NCBI GenBank assembly: GCA_902812345.1
Contig: CADDZM010000024.1
Location: 1 to 33,543 of the forward strand
Direction: 5' to 3'
Length of the DNA stretch: 33,543 bases
Source: Chloroflexota bacterium
GTDB taxonomy: Bacteria; Chloroflexota; Chloroflexia; Chloroheliales; Chloroheliaceae
Under the pieces are notes generated by a model. It saw only the letters and a list, made by a program, of their open reading frames with translations, was not told the origin of the DNA and made no database searches. The translations under genes and the position numbers were made by a program. This document shows, piece by piece, positions 1 to 7,456 of this stretch. Within the stretch, counting starts at the first letter, position 1. The number at the start of each line of letters is the position of its first letter.

Positions 1-25
1 GTGTAAAATCTGCAGTGTAGGTCAT
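1..25 (-). CDS. Partial gene start, running off the left edge (possible transposase)
   Basis: Read on the minus strand, ATG lies at 25-23 and is followed by an open frame, MTYTADFT, to the window edge. A strong ribosome binding site (AAGGAG, plus-strand 33-38) sits 7 bases upstream, which is the main reason to call a gene from only eight codons. The upstream bases carry inverted and direct repeats resembling an insertion-sequence end, so a transposase is a reasonable guess, but the visible residues do not identify a family. The start codon lies inside one arm of a 10-bp inverted repeat. Confidence 0.5.
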
Positions 26-83
26 GGTTTTTCTCCTTTGTGAGATTTCTTAAAGCCTGTTAACTCTAAGAATACCATGACCT
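19..83 (-). promoter_or_regulatory. 10-bp inverted repeat that could hide the start codon of the left-edge gene
   Basis: AGGTCATGGT at 19-28 and ACCATGACCT at 74-83 are perfect reverse complements separated by 45 bases. In a minus-strand transcript the second-made arm contains the AUG of the partial gene, and the AAGGAG site lies in the loop just before it. A transcript reading in from outside would carry both arms and could pair over the start codon. One starting between them would not. The pairing is seen; the regulatory role is inference. Confidence 0.45.
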
Positions 84-299
84 GCCTCGATTTCCCCAGC
101 AGACCATTCTTTCCATTTTACAGAAACAATTTTACACTAACCAAATTACCCCTTAATTTTATCTAACATCCCGGTATATCGCAATAAAATCGTCTTAGCT
201 GGCAGGGCAAGTGCAAAGCCAGGGTAATAAAATTTGGTCTAATAACTTTGTCACCAGGGCAGGCTAAATCTTGCTCTACTGGCTACTTTTCAAGCAAAA

Positions 300-308
300 T
301 GCTATAAT
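300..308 (+). promoter_or_regulatory. Extended -10 promoter for the polysaccharide block
   Basis: TGCTATAAT at 300-308 is a perfect extended -10 (TGn plus TATAAT). No good -35 hexamer is seen at the usual distance. A start near 315 would give a leader of about 130 bases before the GTG at 448. The rest of 138-447 shows no gene. Confidence 0.5.
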
Positions 309-447
309 CACCCCTGAAGAGTGCCCCGGCGTGCGCCTGGCACCCCTGACCTTCCGAGCGGTTCCCCCGGTCTTTCACTTTACTTTGGAACTCGGCCTGT
401 AATTAGCGGTAGACCGTTGTGGTCTCCTGAATTGACCTGAAATAAGT

Positions 448-3400
448 GTGATTAGCGACCAGCCAACGCCTGCCTCCAGACCCAATATCCGGCCTCTCAC
501 GACGCGCCCCTTCTTCAAACGGCGGCCTTTTTTGGTCACGCTGCTATCTTTTATCCTTCTCATACTCTTTCTCGCCGGTCTTGCCGGGACCGCTTTCGCC
601 GACCTTTTCTATAATTACGGCGTCGCCTACGGCCCTAAACTCGACCAGGTCCAGAACGTCACCGCCGGGCAACTTGGCGCGACCCCTATCGGGGTAAATG
701 TCCTGCTCGACCACGAGGATGACCCTAACAGCCCCGATATAGATAAAACCCTGGATATGGTCAGGGCCGGCGGGTTCGGTTACATCCGGCAAATTCTGCC
801 CTGGGCCGAGGTAGAGCAGGCAAAAGGGCAGTACAACTGGGAACGCTTTGACATCCTGGTAGATAAAGCCCGCGACCGTAATATCCAGGTCTTATTTCGC
901 CTGGAGCGCCCGCCGCCTTTCTACCGCTTGCAGTCCATGGAAGGGCTTAGCGCTGACGAGAAGAACCAGAAGAGCGGCCCGCCCGACGATTTCAACGAAT
1001 ATTATAAATTCGCCGGGATGGTGGCGGCCCGCTACAGGGGCAAGGTGGCGTATTATCAGATAATGAACGAGCCGAACCTGGAAAGCGAGTGGAACGGCAA
1101 GCAGGTGGACCCATCCCGCTACGCCGAACTGCTCAAAGGGGCGTACCAGAGCATTAAGGCGGCCGACCCGGCGGCAAAAGTCCTGGCCGCGCCGCTGGCC
1201 CCCACCAATGCTCTTTCGCCGAACATGAACGACCTGGAATTTCTTGACGGTATGTATAAGGCCGGGGCCGGGAACTACTTTGATATTTTGTCGGTCCAGC
1301 TTTACGGCCTGGGCTACCCGCCGGACTTCCGGTTTATCCAGCCCGACCCTCAATTCGAGGGCAAAAAATTCATTGACCTTAAACGGGTTAATCTTAACCG
1401 TCCGGCCTCGATTCACCAGGTGATGATTGAGAACGGCGACGGCACCAAGCCGGTCTGGGCTGCCGAATACGGCTGGGTTTCCGCCCCAAACGATTGGACC
1501 GATGCCCAGAAGCAGACGAACTGGGGCAAGAGCGTCACGGAACAGGAGCAGGCCGATTACCTGGTCCAGGGCATCGAGCGTGTCCGCAAAGAATGGCCCT
1601 GGGTCGGGGTGATTAATGTCTGGTTCTTCCGGCCTGACAACACCCCCGGCATGACCGAAAGTTCGCCAACTCGTTATTTCTCGATAGTCAACCAGGATTT
1701 CTCACCGCGCCCGGCCTATGACGCGCTCAAAGAGTACAATAAAACGCGAGCTACCATCGCTTATAGCGGGTGGCATCCGGCGGCGGGCGACCCGGCTTTG
1801 CAACCGGAGGGCAGCGGTCTTAAACTGACTTTCCAGGGCGAGCGGGCCGAGTTAGGGCTGAAAGCGGCTTCCGGCGCGCCCTCTTTTAACGTGAAAGTAA
1901 CAATTGACGGCAAAGACGAACACTCGCTTAATTATACGGGCGGCGCGGCTCGCCTGACCCTGGCCGAAGGTTTGACCGATACGACCCATGTGGCCGAGAT
2001 TAGCGGCCTTGATGCATCCCTGGTAGATAGCTTTTATATAAGCCGGGACAATCATTTCGCCTGGTTGATAGTGCTGGGGCTAGTAGTGGGTGGACTTGGC
2101 GCGCTTGCCAGCGGCATAATTCTCTTTATCGGACTTGGTAATGGATTGGCCCACCTGGTTCCGGTGGTGGCGCGGAGTTCGGTTGTCCGAGCCTCTTACC
2201 TGCGCCGGAATTTCTGGCCGGGCCGCCACGAGTGGGCGCCCTGGGCTATGATTTTGGCCCTGCTCATTTTTTACTACGCCCCGCCCGCCCCGGTCGCTAT
2301 CCTGGGAGCAGTACTCTTTTTCCCATTATGCTTTTCCCGGCCTGATTGGGCTATCGGCCTTGCGCTCTTTACGGCCCCGTTCTACCTGCACCCGCGCAAT
2401 CTTCGCTCCGGCGGCACCCTCGAATTTGCCCTCTCGGAAGTGATAATTGTTGAACTGGCGGCGGCGGTAACGGTGAATTGGCTGGTCCGTTTCGCCTGGC
2501 GTGTTTTACAGGGGCCGCGTTTCGCCCTGGCTCTTTCCCCCGCGAAAGTCCGGGCCTGGCTGCGGCGGCAAGGCCCGTTCTTTTTGCCTTTAGCCGGGCT
2601 TTTCATCCTGGCAACCCTTTCCCTCTTAACTCCGCTCCCGGCCCATCTTAAAGAAGCCGTGCGCGAGTACCGCCTGGTCATAATCGAGCCGCTGGCCCTG
2701 TTCCTGCTGGCCCTGGCAATCCTCGGAAAGCAGGGCGCGCCGGCGGTGGCGCGGTTGCTCGATTTTCTGGTGGCGGGCGGCGTTGTGGTAGCGCTGTTCG
2801 GGCTGGTCCAGCAGTTTTCCCCGCTACACGCTGCCAGCACGTCCGACTTAATCACCGCTACCTCGACCGGGTGCGCCATCCAGACTGAAGGCGTAGTGCG
2901 GATTTGCTCGGTCTACAGCCACCCTGACAACCTGGGCCTTTTCCTGGGCCGGGTCATTCCCCTGGCGGCCTGCCTGCCTCTTTTCTTTAACCAGAGCGGG
3001 TGGCGCATCTGGCGCAGTCCGTCCTGGCGGGTAAAGCTTTATGCCCTGGCCCTGCTGCCTTTAGTGGCGACGCTGTTCCTCTCGTATTCGCGGGGAGCCT
3101 GGCTGGGCGTGGCAGCGGCCTTTCTTGGAATGTTCGTGGTTATCGGCTCGCGCCGCTGGTTGGTAGCGTATGGGGCAGCGGCCCTGCTCGGCCTCGCGGC
3201 TTTGCCTTTTATAAAAATTGAGCGGATAACCAGTCTTTTCACCGGCGGCGGCAGCAGCAATACCCGGCTTTATATCTGGCAATCGGCAGTTGACATAATA
3301 AAAGACCATCCCCTGACGGGTATTGGACTGGACCAGTTTTTGTACGTCTATAACCCGCAGTATGTCAATCCGTTGGCCTGGACCGAACGCTTCACCTCTC

Positions 3401-3783
3401 ATCCGCATAACTTGGTCTTGGATTTCTGGCTGAGATTAGGTATACTAGGGTCGTTACTTCTACTCTGGCTGCTCTTTACTTTTTTTAAGACAGCTTTGGA
3501 CCGGGCCCTGCTCAAACCGGGCAGCGTCGGGCCAGCGTCCAGCGCCCCCACGGCAAAGGCCGCTAAATTGGACAGTCGGGCTTTGCTGCGGCGGGCGCTA
3601 ACGCTGGGTCTTTTCGGCAGTATGCTCGATTTCCTGGTTCACGGGATGGTAGATAACTCTTTCTTTGTTATTGACCTGGCTATTATTTTCTGTTTAAGTT
3701 GCGCGATGCTGGAAATGCTCAGGCGCGAGGCTCATCAAACCGCCTCACCCGGGCAAGACCGCATCAAGGAGAACGCCGCGTGA
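448..3783 (+). CDS. Glycoside hydrolase (clan GH-A type) fused to O-antigen ligase/polymerase-like membrane domain
   Basis: This 1111-residue protein begins with a basic Pro-rich tail and a membrane anchor (about residues 28-50). An extracytoplasmic glycoside hydrolase-like domain follows (about 75-435). It has NEP at 207-209, with E208 the likely acid/base, and WAAEYGW with E340 the likely nucleophile, the arrangement of clan GH-A enzymes. A small beta-rich stretch (about 440-525) leads into a multi-pass membrane half. That half contains the O-antigen ligase/Wzy_C signature: SYSRGAW, NTRLYIWQSA, then HPLTGIGLDQF and SHPHNLVLDFW. The likely role is glycan polymerisation or transfer combined with cleavage or processing outside the membrane. 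It starts the polysaccharide block and overlaps the next gene by four bases (GTGA). The GTG start at 448 has no convincing ribosome site, so the exact start is uncertain. The substrate cannot be told. Confidence 0.85.
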   Translation: MISDQPTPASRPNIRPLTTRPFFKRRPFLVTLLSFILLILFLAGLAGTAFADLFYNYGVAYGPKLDQVQNVTAGQLGATPIGVNVLLDHEDDPNSPDIDKTLDMVRAGGFGYIRQILPWAEVEQAKGQYNWERFDILVDKARDRNIQVLFRLERPPPFYRLQSMEGLSADEKNQKSGPPDDFNEYYKFAGMVAARYRGKVAYYQIMNEPNLESEWNGKQVDPSRYAELLKGAYQSIKAADPAAKVLAAPLAPTNALSPNMNDLEFLDGMYKAGAGNYFDILSVQLYGLGYPPDFRFIQPDPQFEGKKFIDLKRVNLNRPASIHQVMIENGDGTKPVWAAEYGWVSAPNDWTDAQKQTNWGKSVTEQEQADYLVQGIERVRKEWPWVGVINVWFFRPDNTPGMTESSPTRYFSIVNQDFSPRPAYDALKEYNKTRATIAYSGWHPAAGDPALQPEGSGLKLTFQGERAELGLKAASGAPSFNVKVTIDGKDEHSLNYTGGAARLTLAEGLTDTTHVAEISGLDASLVDSFYISRDNHFAWLIVLGLVVGGLGALASGIILFIGLGNGLAHLVPVVARSSVVRASYLRRNFWPGRHEWAPWAMILALLIFYYAPPAPVAILGAVLFFPLCFSRPDWAIGLALFTAPFYLHPRNLRSGGTLEFALSEVIIVELAAAVTVNWLVRFAWRVLQGPRFALALSPAKVRAWLRRQGPFFLPLAGLFILATLSLLTPLPAHLKEAVREYRLVIIEPLALFLLALAILGKQGAPAVARLLDFLVAGGVVVALFGLVQQFSPLHAASTSDLITATSTGCAIQTEGVVRICSVYSHPDNLGLFLGRVIPLAACLPLFFNQSGWRIWRSPSWRVKLYALALLPLVATLFLSYSRGAWLGVAAAFLGMFVVIGSRRWLVAYGAAALLGLAALPFIKIERITSLFTGGGSSNTRLYIWQSAVDIIKDHPLTGIGLDQFLYVYNPQYVNPLAWTERFTSHPHNLVLDFWLRLGILGSLLLLWLLFTFFKTALDRALLKPGSVGPASSAPTAKAAKLDSRALLRRALTLGLFGSMLDFLVHGMVDNSFFVIDLAIIFCLSCAMLEMLRREAHQTASPGQDRIKENAA

Positions 3784-4748
3784 GAATCCTTATTAGTGGC
3801 GGGGCAGGGTTTATCGGCTCCCACCTGACCGAAGCGTTGCTGGCCGCGGGCCATCATGTAATTGTGCTGGATAACTTTATCACGGGCCGGCCTGGCAACA
3901 TGGAAGATTATCGCGGTCATCCTGAGTTTGAGTTTCATGAACACGATATTGTCGAGCCTTTTACCGGACTGACCGCGCCTGTCGAGGCTATTTTCCACCT
4001 CGCCAGCCCGGCCAGCCCGGTCGGCTACAGCGCCCACCCGATTGAAACCCACCTGGTCAACTCGGTCGGCACTCACAACATGCTGAAACTGGCCCGCCAG
4101 TACGGCGCTAAATTCCTGGTGACTTCGACTTCCGAGGCTTACGGCGACCCGCTCCAGCATCCCCAGCGCGAGGATTACTGGGGCAACGTCAACCCGGTCG
4201 GCCCGCGCAGTTGCTACGATGAAAGCAAGCGTTTCTCGGAAAGCCTGACTATGGAATACTTCCGGCAGTTCGGCCTGGACGCTCGGATTGTGCGCCTGTT
4301 CAATACTTACGGTCCCCGTAATGACCCCCAGGACGGGCGGGTTGTGCCAAACTTCATCAACCAGGCGCTGGAAGGCCGCCCGATTACCATTTACGGCAAC
4401 GGCAGCCAGACCCGCTCGTTTTGCTACATTTCAGACCTTGTGCGCGGCCTTCAGGCGGCCATGTTCGCGGAAGGTACGAAAGGCGAGGTCATAAACCTGG
4501 GTAACCCGGACGAACGGACCATCCTTGATTTTGCCGAAACGGTCCGCCGGATTTGTAACCCTGAGGCGCCGCTGGTCTTTCAACCGGGCCGGGTAGATGA
4601 CCCCAACCAGCGCTGCCCCGACATTACCAAAGCCCGTACAAGGTTGGGCTGGGAGCCGGAAGTTTCACTCGAAGATGGTTTATTAAAGACGATTGAATAT
4701 TTCAGGAGCCAGGCCGGGCAGCGCCAGCTCAAGGAAAAGAGCGTTTAG
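3780..4748 (+). CDS. UDP-glucuronate decarboxylase (UDP-xylose synthase), SDR family
   Basis: This soluble enzyme is expected to convert UDP-glucuronate to UDP-xylose using bound NAD, supplying a sugar donor for surface glycan. The 322-residue protein starts with the Rossmann motif GGAGFIG (7-13). It has the family stretch TSTSEAYGDP (115-124, E119) and WGNVNPVGPRSCYDESK (134-150), with catalytic Y146 and K150; this string is close to textbook UXS. The start is GTG at 3780, overlapping the previous stop, with AGGAGA at 3767-3772 seven bases before it. A longer reading upstream would lie inside the previous gene and precede the Rossmann strand, so it is rejected. Translational coupling to the fusion gene is likely. 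Residue-level identity with UXS makes dTDP-glucose dehydratase an unlikely alternative. Confidence 0.92.
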   Translation: MRILISGGAGFIGSHLTEALLAAGHHVIVLDNFITGRPGNMEDYRGHPEFEFHEHDIVEPFTGLTAPVEAIFHLASPASPVGYSAHPIETHLVNSVGTHNMLKLARQYGAKFLVTSTSEAYGDPLQHPQREDYWGNVNPVGPRSCYDESKRFSESLTMEYFRQFGLDARIVRLFNTYGPRNDPQDGRVVPNFINQALEGRPITIYGNGSQTRSFCYISDLVRGLQAAMFAEGTKGEVINLGNPDERTILDFAETVRRICNPEAPLVFQPGRVDDPNQRCPDITKARTRLGWEPEVSLEDGLLKTIEYFRSQAGQRQLKEKSV

Positions 4749-4762
4749 AGAAAAGAGCTTTA

Positions 4763-4934
4763 GAAACGTATAACGTTGAACGTGGTTTGGGACAAATCAG
4801 GTTAAACCAGGAAACCATGCCATTTTGTCATTCTGAGCGAAGTCGAGAAATAATAAGTAATCAATCGTCCCTGGTATTAGAAGTTTTACATGTTAAACGT
4901 GCGCTAAGCGACATCAAACGTTTAACGTTTAACG
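4763..4934. repeat. Intergenic cluster of AACGTT-rich repeat units
   Basis: The 194-base gap between two polysaccharide genes holds GAAACGTATAACGTTGAAC (4763-4781) and CAAACGTTTAACGTTTAACG (4915-4934), both built from AACGTT/AACGTTTAACG units. Similar strings occur at 8651-8668 and, inverted, at 10901-10918. They lie only between genes. The family is not named here; it looks like a dispersed intergenic repeat. Confidence 0.5.
4828..4847. repeat. Dispersed repeat core TCATTCTGAGCGAAGTCGAG
   Basis: This string stands alone between genes, surrounded by lower-GC sequence. From general familiarity, very similar strings (CATTCTGAGCGAAG...) recur between genes in many unrelated bacterial genomes. 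Only one copy is in the window, so its repeat status rests on recall, not on the sequence itself. Confidence 0.4.
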
Positions 4935-4942
4935 GAAGTTAA

Positions 4943-6454
4943 TTGGCAAACACAGTTCGTAATTATATAAGCTGGCAAAGTCTCCCGGCAGTCCTGGGAG
5001 TGGTCGTGTTGGGTTTCCTCTTGCTAACTCAATCACCGTTCGTGGTTATCGGCCTGGTGGTAGGCGCCGCGGCGTTTTTGCTGGTCTCCCGGCGGCCTGA
5101 ATACGGGCTTTACCTGCTGGTCCTTTCGGTGCCGGGGCAGGCATATGCCAGCCTGAGCCTGGGCGGTTCCAAAGTTACCCTGACTCAACTGGCCGTTCTG
5201 CTGGCCCTGATAGGCTGGTTCTGCAACCGGGTAATCACCAAACAACCGTTTATCCCGCGCCCTACCCCGCTTTTACTGCCCTTTTACGGCCTCTACCTGT
5301 TGGTAATGCTTGTTTCTCTGACGGTCGCTAAAAGCACTTCTGATGGGCTTAACGAAATTTCGCGCTGGCTGATTGCGTCTTTTGCCTACCTGCTGGCTGT
5401 CTCCGTAATCAAGACCCGCAGGCAACTCTGGCTGCTGGTAGGGTGCCTTTGCGCCGGGCCGGTCGCTGAAGGTTTGCTTGGCTGGGCGCAGATGCGCTAC
5501 CAGACCACGGTGCAGGAGCATTTTATCGGGTGCGCCGATATCTCGCGGGCCTGTGGCACTTTCGAAATGCCAAACTCCTACGGGGGTTATCTTGAAATGG
5601 GCCTGCCTTTGCTGGGCGCGTTGCTGCTGTTGGCTTTCGTACGCCGCAACGAGGCCGCCAGAGCCTGGGCCGGGCGCTATAACGCGGTGTTGGCCCACCG
5701 GTTCTTTAAAATTTTCAGCCTGTTTCTTTTGCTGGCGCTAGGTATCGTGTTTATCCTGCTGGGGTTCGAGGCCGCCGCGTCCAGGGGCGCTCAACTTGGC
5801 ATCGGGTTCGCGGTTGTTATAATGGTGCTGGTGCGCGGCAAAAAAGCCCTGCCGGTAATCTTTTTAGGTATTGGCCTGCTGGTGTTGGTGCTGGCCGGGG
5901 TCGAGACCGGGGTTATTCCGCTAAGTACTTTCGGCCGTCTGGCTCAAATCGAGTCGCTCACGCCGTTCGATGTCCGCGAGGTCGCGGTCACGCCGGATAA
6001 CTTTGCCGAGGTCGAACGCATGGCCATGTGGCAGGCGGGCGGCAACATGTACCTATCAAACTCCTTACTTGGAGTTGGCATCGGCAACTACAATGCCCGC
6101 TACAACGATTTTAACGCGCCTTTCTGGAAAGTGTCGCGGGGGCACGCCCATAATTACTATATACAGGCTGCCGCCGAAACCGGTACAATTGGCCTGGTAG
6201 CCTATCTTTTCTTGCTGGGGTGCGGTATCGCCCAGGGGTTACGCTCGGCGGTGCGCACTAAAGACACCGCTTTACGGTACATAGCCTGGGGAGCGTTCGG
6301 GACCATAGTGGCCGTGGCTGTCCACAACATTTTCGAGGACTTGCACGTTCTTAACATGGGCATCCAATGGAGCTGCCTGCTGGCTTTGTTTTACCTGGTT
6401 AACAGGCTGGATAAAACCTCAAAAGGTGACGAAAAAGCTCGGCCAGGCTTATAA
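4943..6454 (+). CDS. O-antigen ligase/polymerase-like membrane protein (Wzy_C family)
   Basis: This 503-residue protein has about ten to twelve hydrophobic segments and no soluble enzyme domain. A large external loop around residues 330-400 lies before GVGIGNYNARY and GHAHNYYIQAAAETG, the His-rich segment and following helices typical of O-antigen ligase/Wzy_C proteins. The likely role is joining glycan repeat units, or moving finished glycan to an acceptor, at the outer face of the membrane. It is the second such protein in this block; the other is fused to a hydrolase. One may polymerise and one may ligate, but which does which cannot be decided. The start is TTG at 4943, preceded by GGAAG at 4934-4938. 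Confidence 0.85.
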   Translation: MANTVRNYISWQSLPAVLGVVVLGFLLLTQSPFVVIGLVVGAAAFLLVSRRPEYGLYLLVLSVPGQAYASLSLGGSKVTLTQLAVLLALIGWFCNRVITKQPFIPRPTPLLLPFYGLYLLVMLVSLTVAKSTSDGLNEISRWLIASFAYLLAVSVIKTRRQLWLLVGCLCAGPVAEGLLGWAQMRYQTTVQEHFIGCADISRACGTFEMPNSYGGYLEMGLPLLGALLLLAFVRRNEAARAWAGRYNAVLAHRFFKIFSLFLLLALGIVFILLGFEAAASRGAQLGIGFAVVIMVLVRGKKALPVIFLGIGLLVLVLAGVETGVIPLSTFGRLAQIESLTPFDVREVAVTPDNFAEVERMAMWQAGGNMYLSNSLLGVGIGNYNARYNDFNAPFWKVSRGHAHNYYIQAAAETGTIGLVAYLFLLGCGIAQGLRSAVRTKDTALRYIAWGAFGTIVAVAVHNIFEDLHVLNMGIQWSCLLALFYLVNRLDKTSKGDEKARPGL

Positions 6455-6496
6455 ATAAGCAGGGTGGCGGGGCGTAGGAACGGAGTTTAGACCGCT

Positions 6497-7456
6497 TTGA
6501 AGATTTTGCTGACCGGCGCTGCCGGTTTTATTGGCAGCAACCTGGCCGAGTCATTACTGGTCCGTGGTGATGAAGTTTGCGCCATAGATAATTTCAACGA
6601 TTTTTATAATCCCCTTCGCAAGGAACGAAACATTCAGACCGCTTCCGGTATGCCCGGTTACACCCTCTACCGGACTGATATTCGGGATTTCGAGGCTCTC
6701 AAAGCCATCTTTGAAAAGGAAAAACCCGCTAAAATTTGTCACCTGGCGGGTATGGCAAATGTTCGCTACTCGCTCAAACACCCGCTTTTGTTCGAAGAAG
6801 TGAACGTAAAAGGTACCCTCAATCTGATGGAACTTTCTCGAATGTACGAAGTTCCCCAGTTTGTCTTTGCCAGTTCGTCATCGGTCTACGGTGGGCGGCC
6901 TGATAACGGCGTGCCTTTCAACGAGGACGACCGGGTGGACGCGCCAATTTCGAGTTACGCCGCGACCAAACGCTCTGCCGAACTGCTGGCCTACACCTAT
7001 TCCCACCTCTACGGCCTAAAAGTAACGGCTTTGCGCTTTTTTACCGTCTACGGCCCCCGCAACCGGCCTGATATGGCGGTATCCCTCTTTACACGGGCGA
7101 TTGACCGGGGCGAGCCGATAAAGCTCTTTGGTGACGGCAGCGCCCGGCGTGACTGGACCTTCGTGGCCGATACGATGCGCGGGATTATGGCAGCCCTCGA
7201 CCACCCGCTTGATTACGAAATTATCAACCTGGGCAACGGCCATCCGCAGACCGAAATGGACCTTATCCGGGCGGCCGAAGCGGCCCTGGACAAAAAAGCC
7301 AATATTCACTACCTGGAACGCCCGGCAACCGAACCGGCTATCACTTTTGCCGATACCTCGAAGGCCCGCCGCTTGCTTCAATTCGAGCCTCAAATCCCGT
7401 TCAGCCAGGGTTACCGGGAGTTCTTTGAATGGTATGCCCGCGAGGGGCGTGAGTAA
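6497..7456 (+). CDS. NAD-dependent epimerase, probably UDP-glucuronate 4-epimerase
   Basis: The 319-residue SDR enzyme has the Rossmann motif GAAGFIG (7-13), SSSSVYGG (126-133) and the YAATK catalytic motif (Y154, K158). It then has LRFFTVYGPRNRPDMA, in which the RPDMA tail is typical of UDP-glucuronate 4-epimerases that make UDP-galacturonate. UDP-glucose 4-epimerase is the main alternative. With the upstream decarboxylase, the same precursor, UDP-glucuronate, would feed both xylose and galacturonate donors. The start is TTG at 6497, with GGAG at 6482-6485 as a distant ribosome site. The stop shares one base with the next start (TAATG), so the two genes are likely co-translated. Confidence 0.85.
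   Translation: MKILLTGAAGFIGSNLAESLLVRGDEVCAIDNFNDFYNPLRKERNIQTASGMPGYTLYRTDIRDFEALKAIFEKEKPAKICHLAGMANVRYSLKHPLLFEEVNVKGTLNLMELSRMYEVPQFVFASSSSVYGGRPDNGVPFNEDDRVDAPISSYAATKRSAELLAYTYSHLYGLKVTALRFFTVYGPRNRPDMAVSLFTRAIDRGEPIKLFGDGSARRDWTFVADTMRGIMAALDHPLDYEIINLGNGHPQTEMDLIRAAEAALDKKANIHYLERPATEPAITFADTSKARRLLQFEPQIPFSQGYREFFEWYAREGRE

Larger units (their letters stand above)
1..137. mobile_element. Possible insertion-sequence end with repeated ATTTTACA motif
   Basis: GTGTAAAAT at 1-9 is the reverse complement of ATTTTACAC at 129-137, and another ATTTTACA occurs at 115-122. TGTAAAA-type strings are typical of the termini of some transposase families such as IS256, recalled from general knowledge. 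The left part overlaps the start of a minus-strand gene, which fits an element whose transposase reads leftwards out of the window. The other end, the transposase body and any target duplication are not visible. Confidence 0.3.

Noticed and set aside
3699-3779. Earlier start for the UDP-glucuronate decarboxylase
   Set aside because: It would overlap the previous gene by 85 bases and put 27 residues before the Rossmann strand; GTG 3780 has a well-placed ribosome site.
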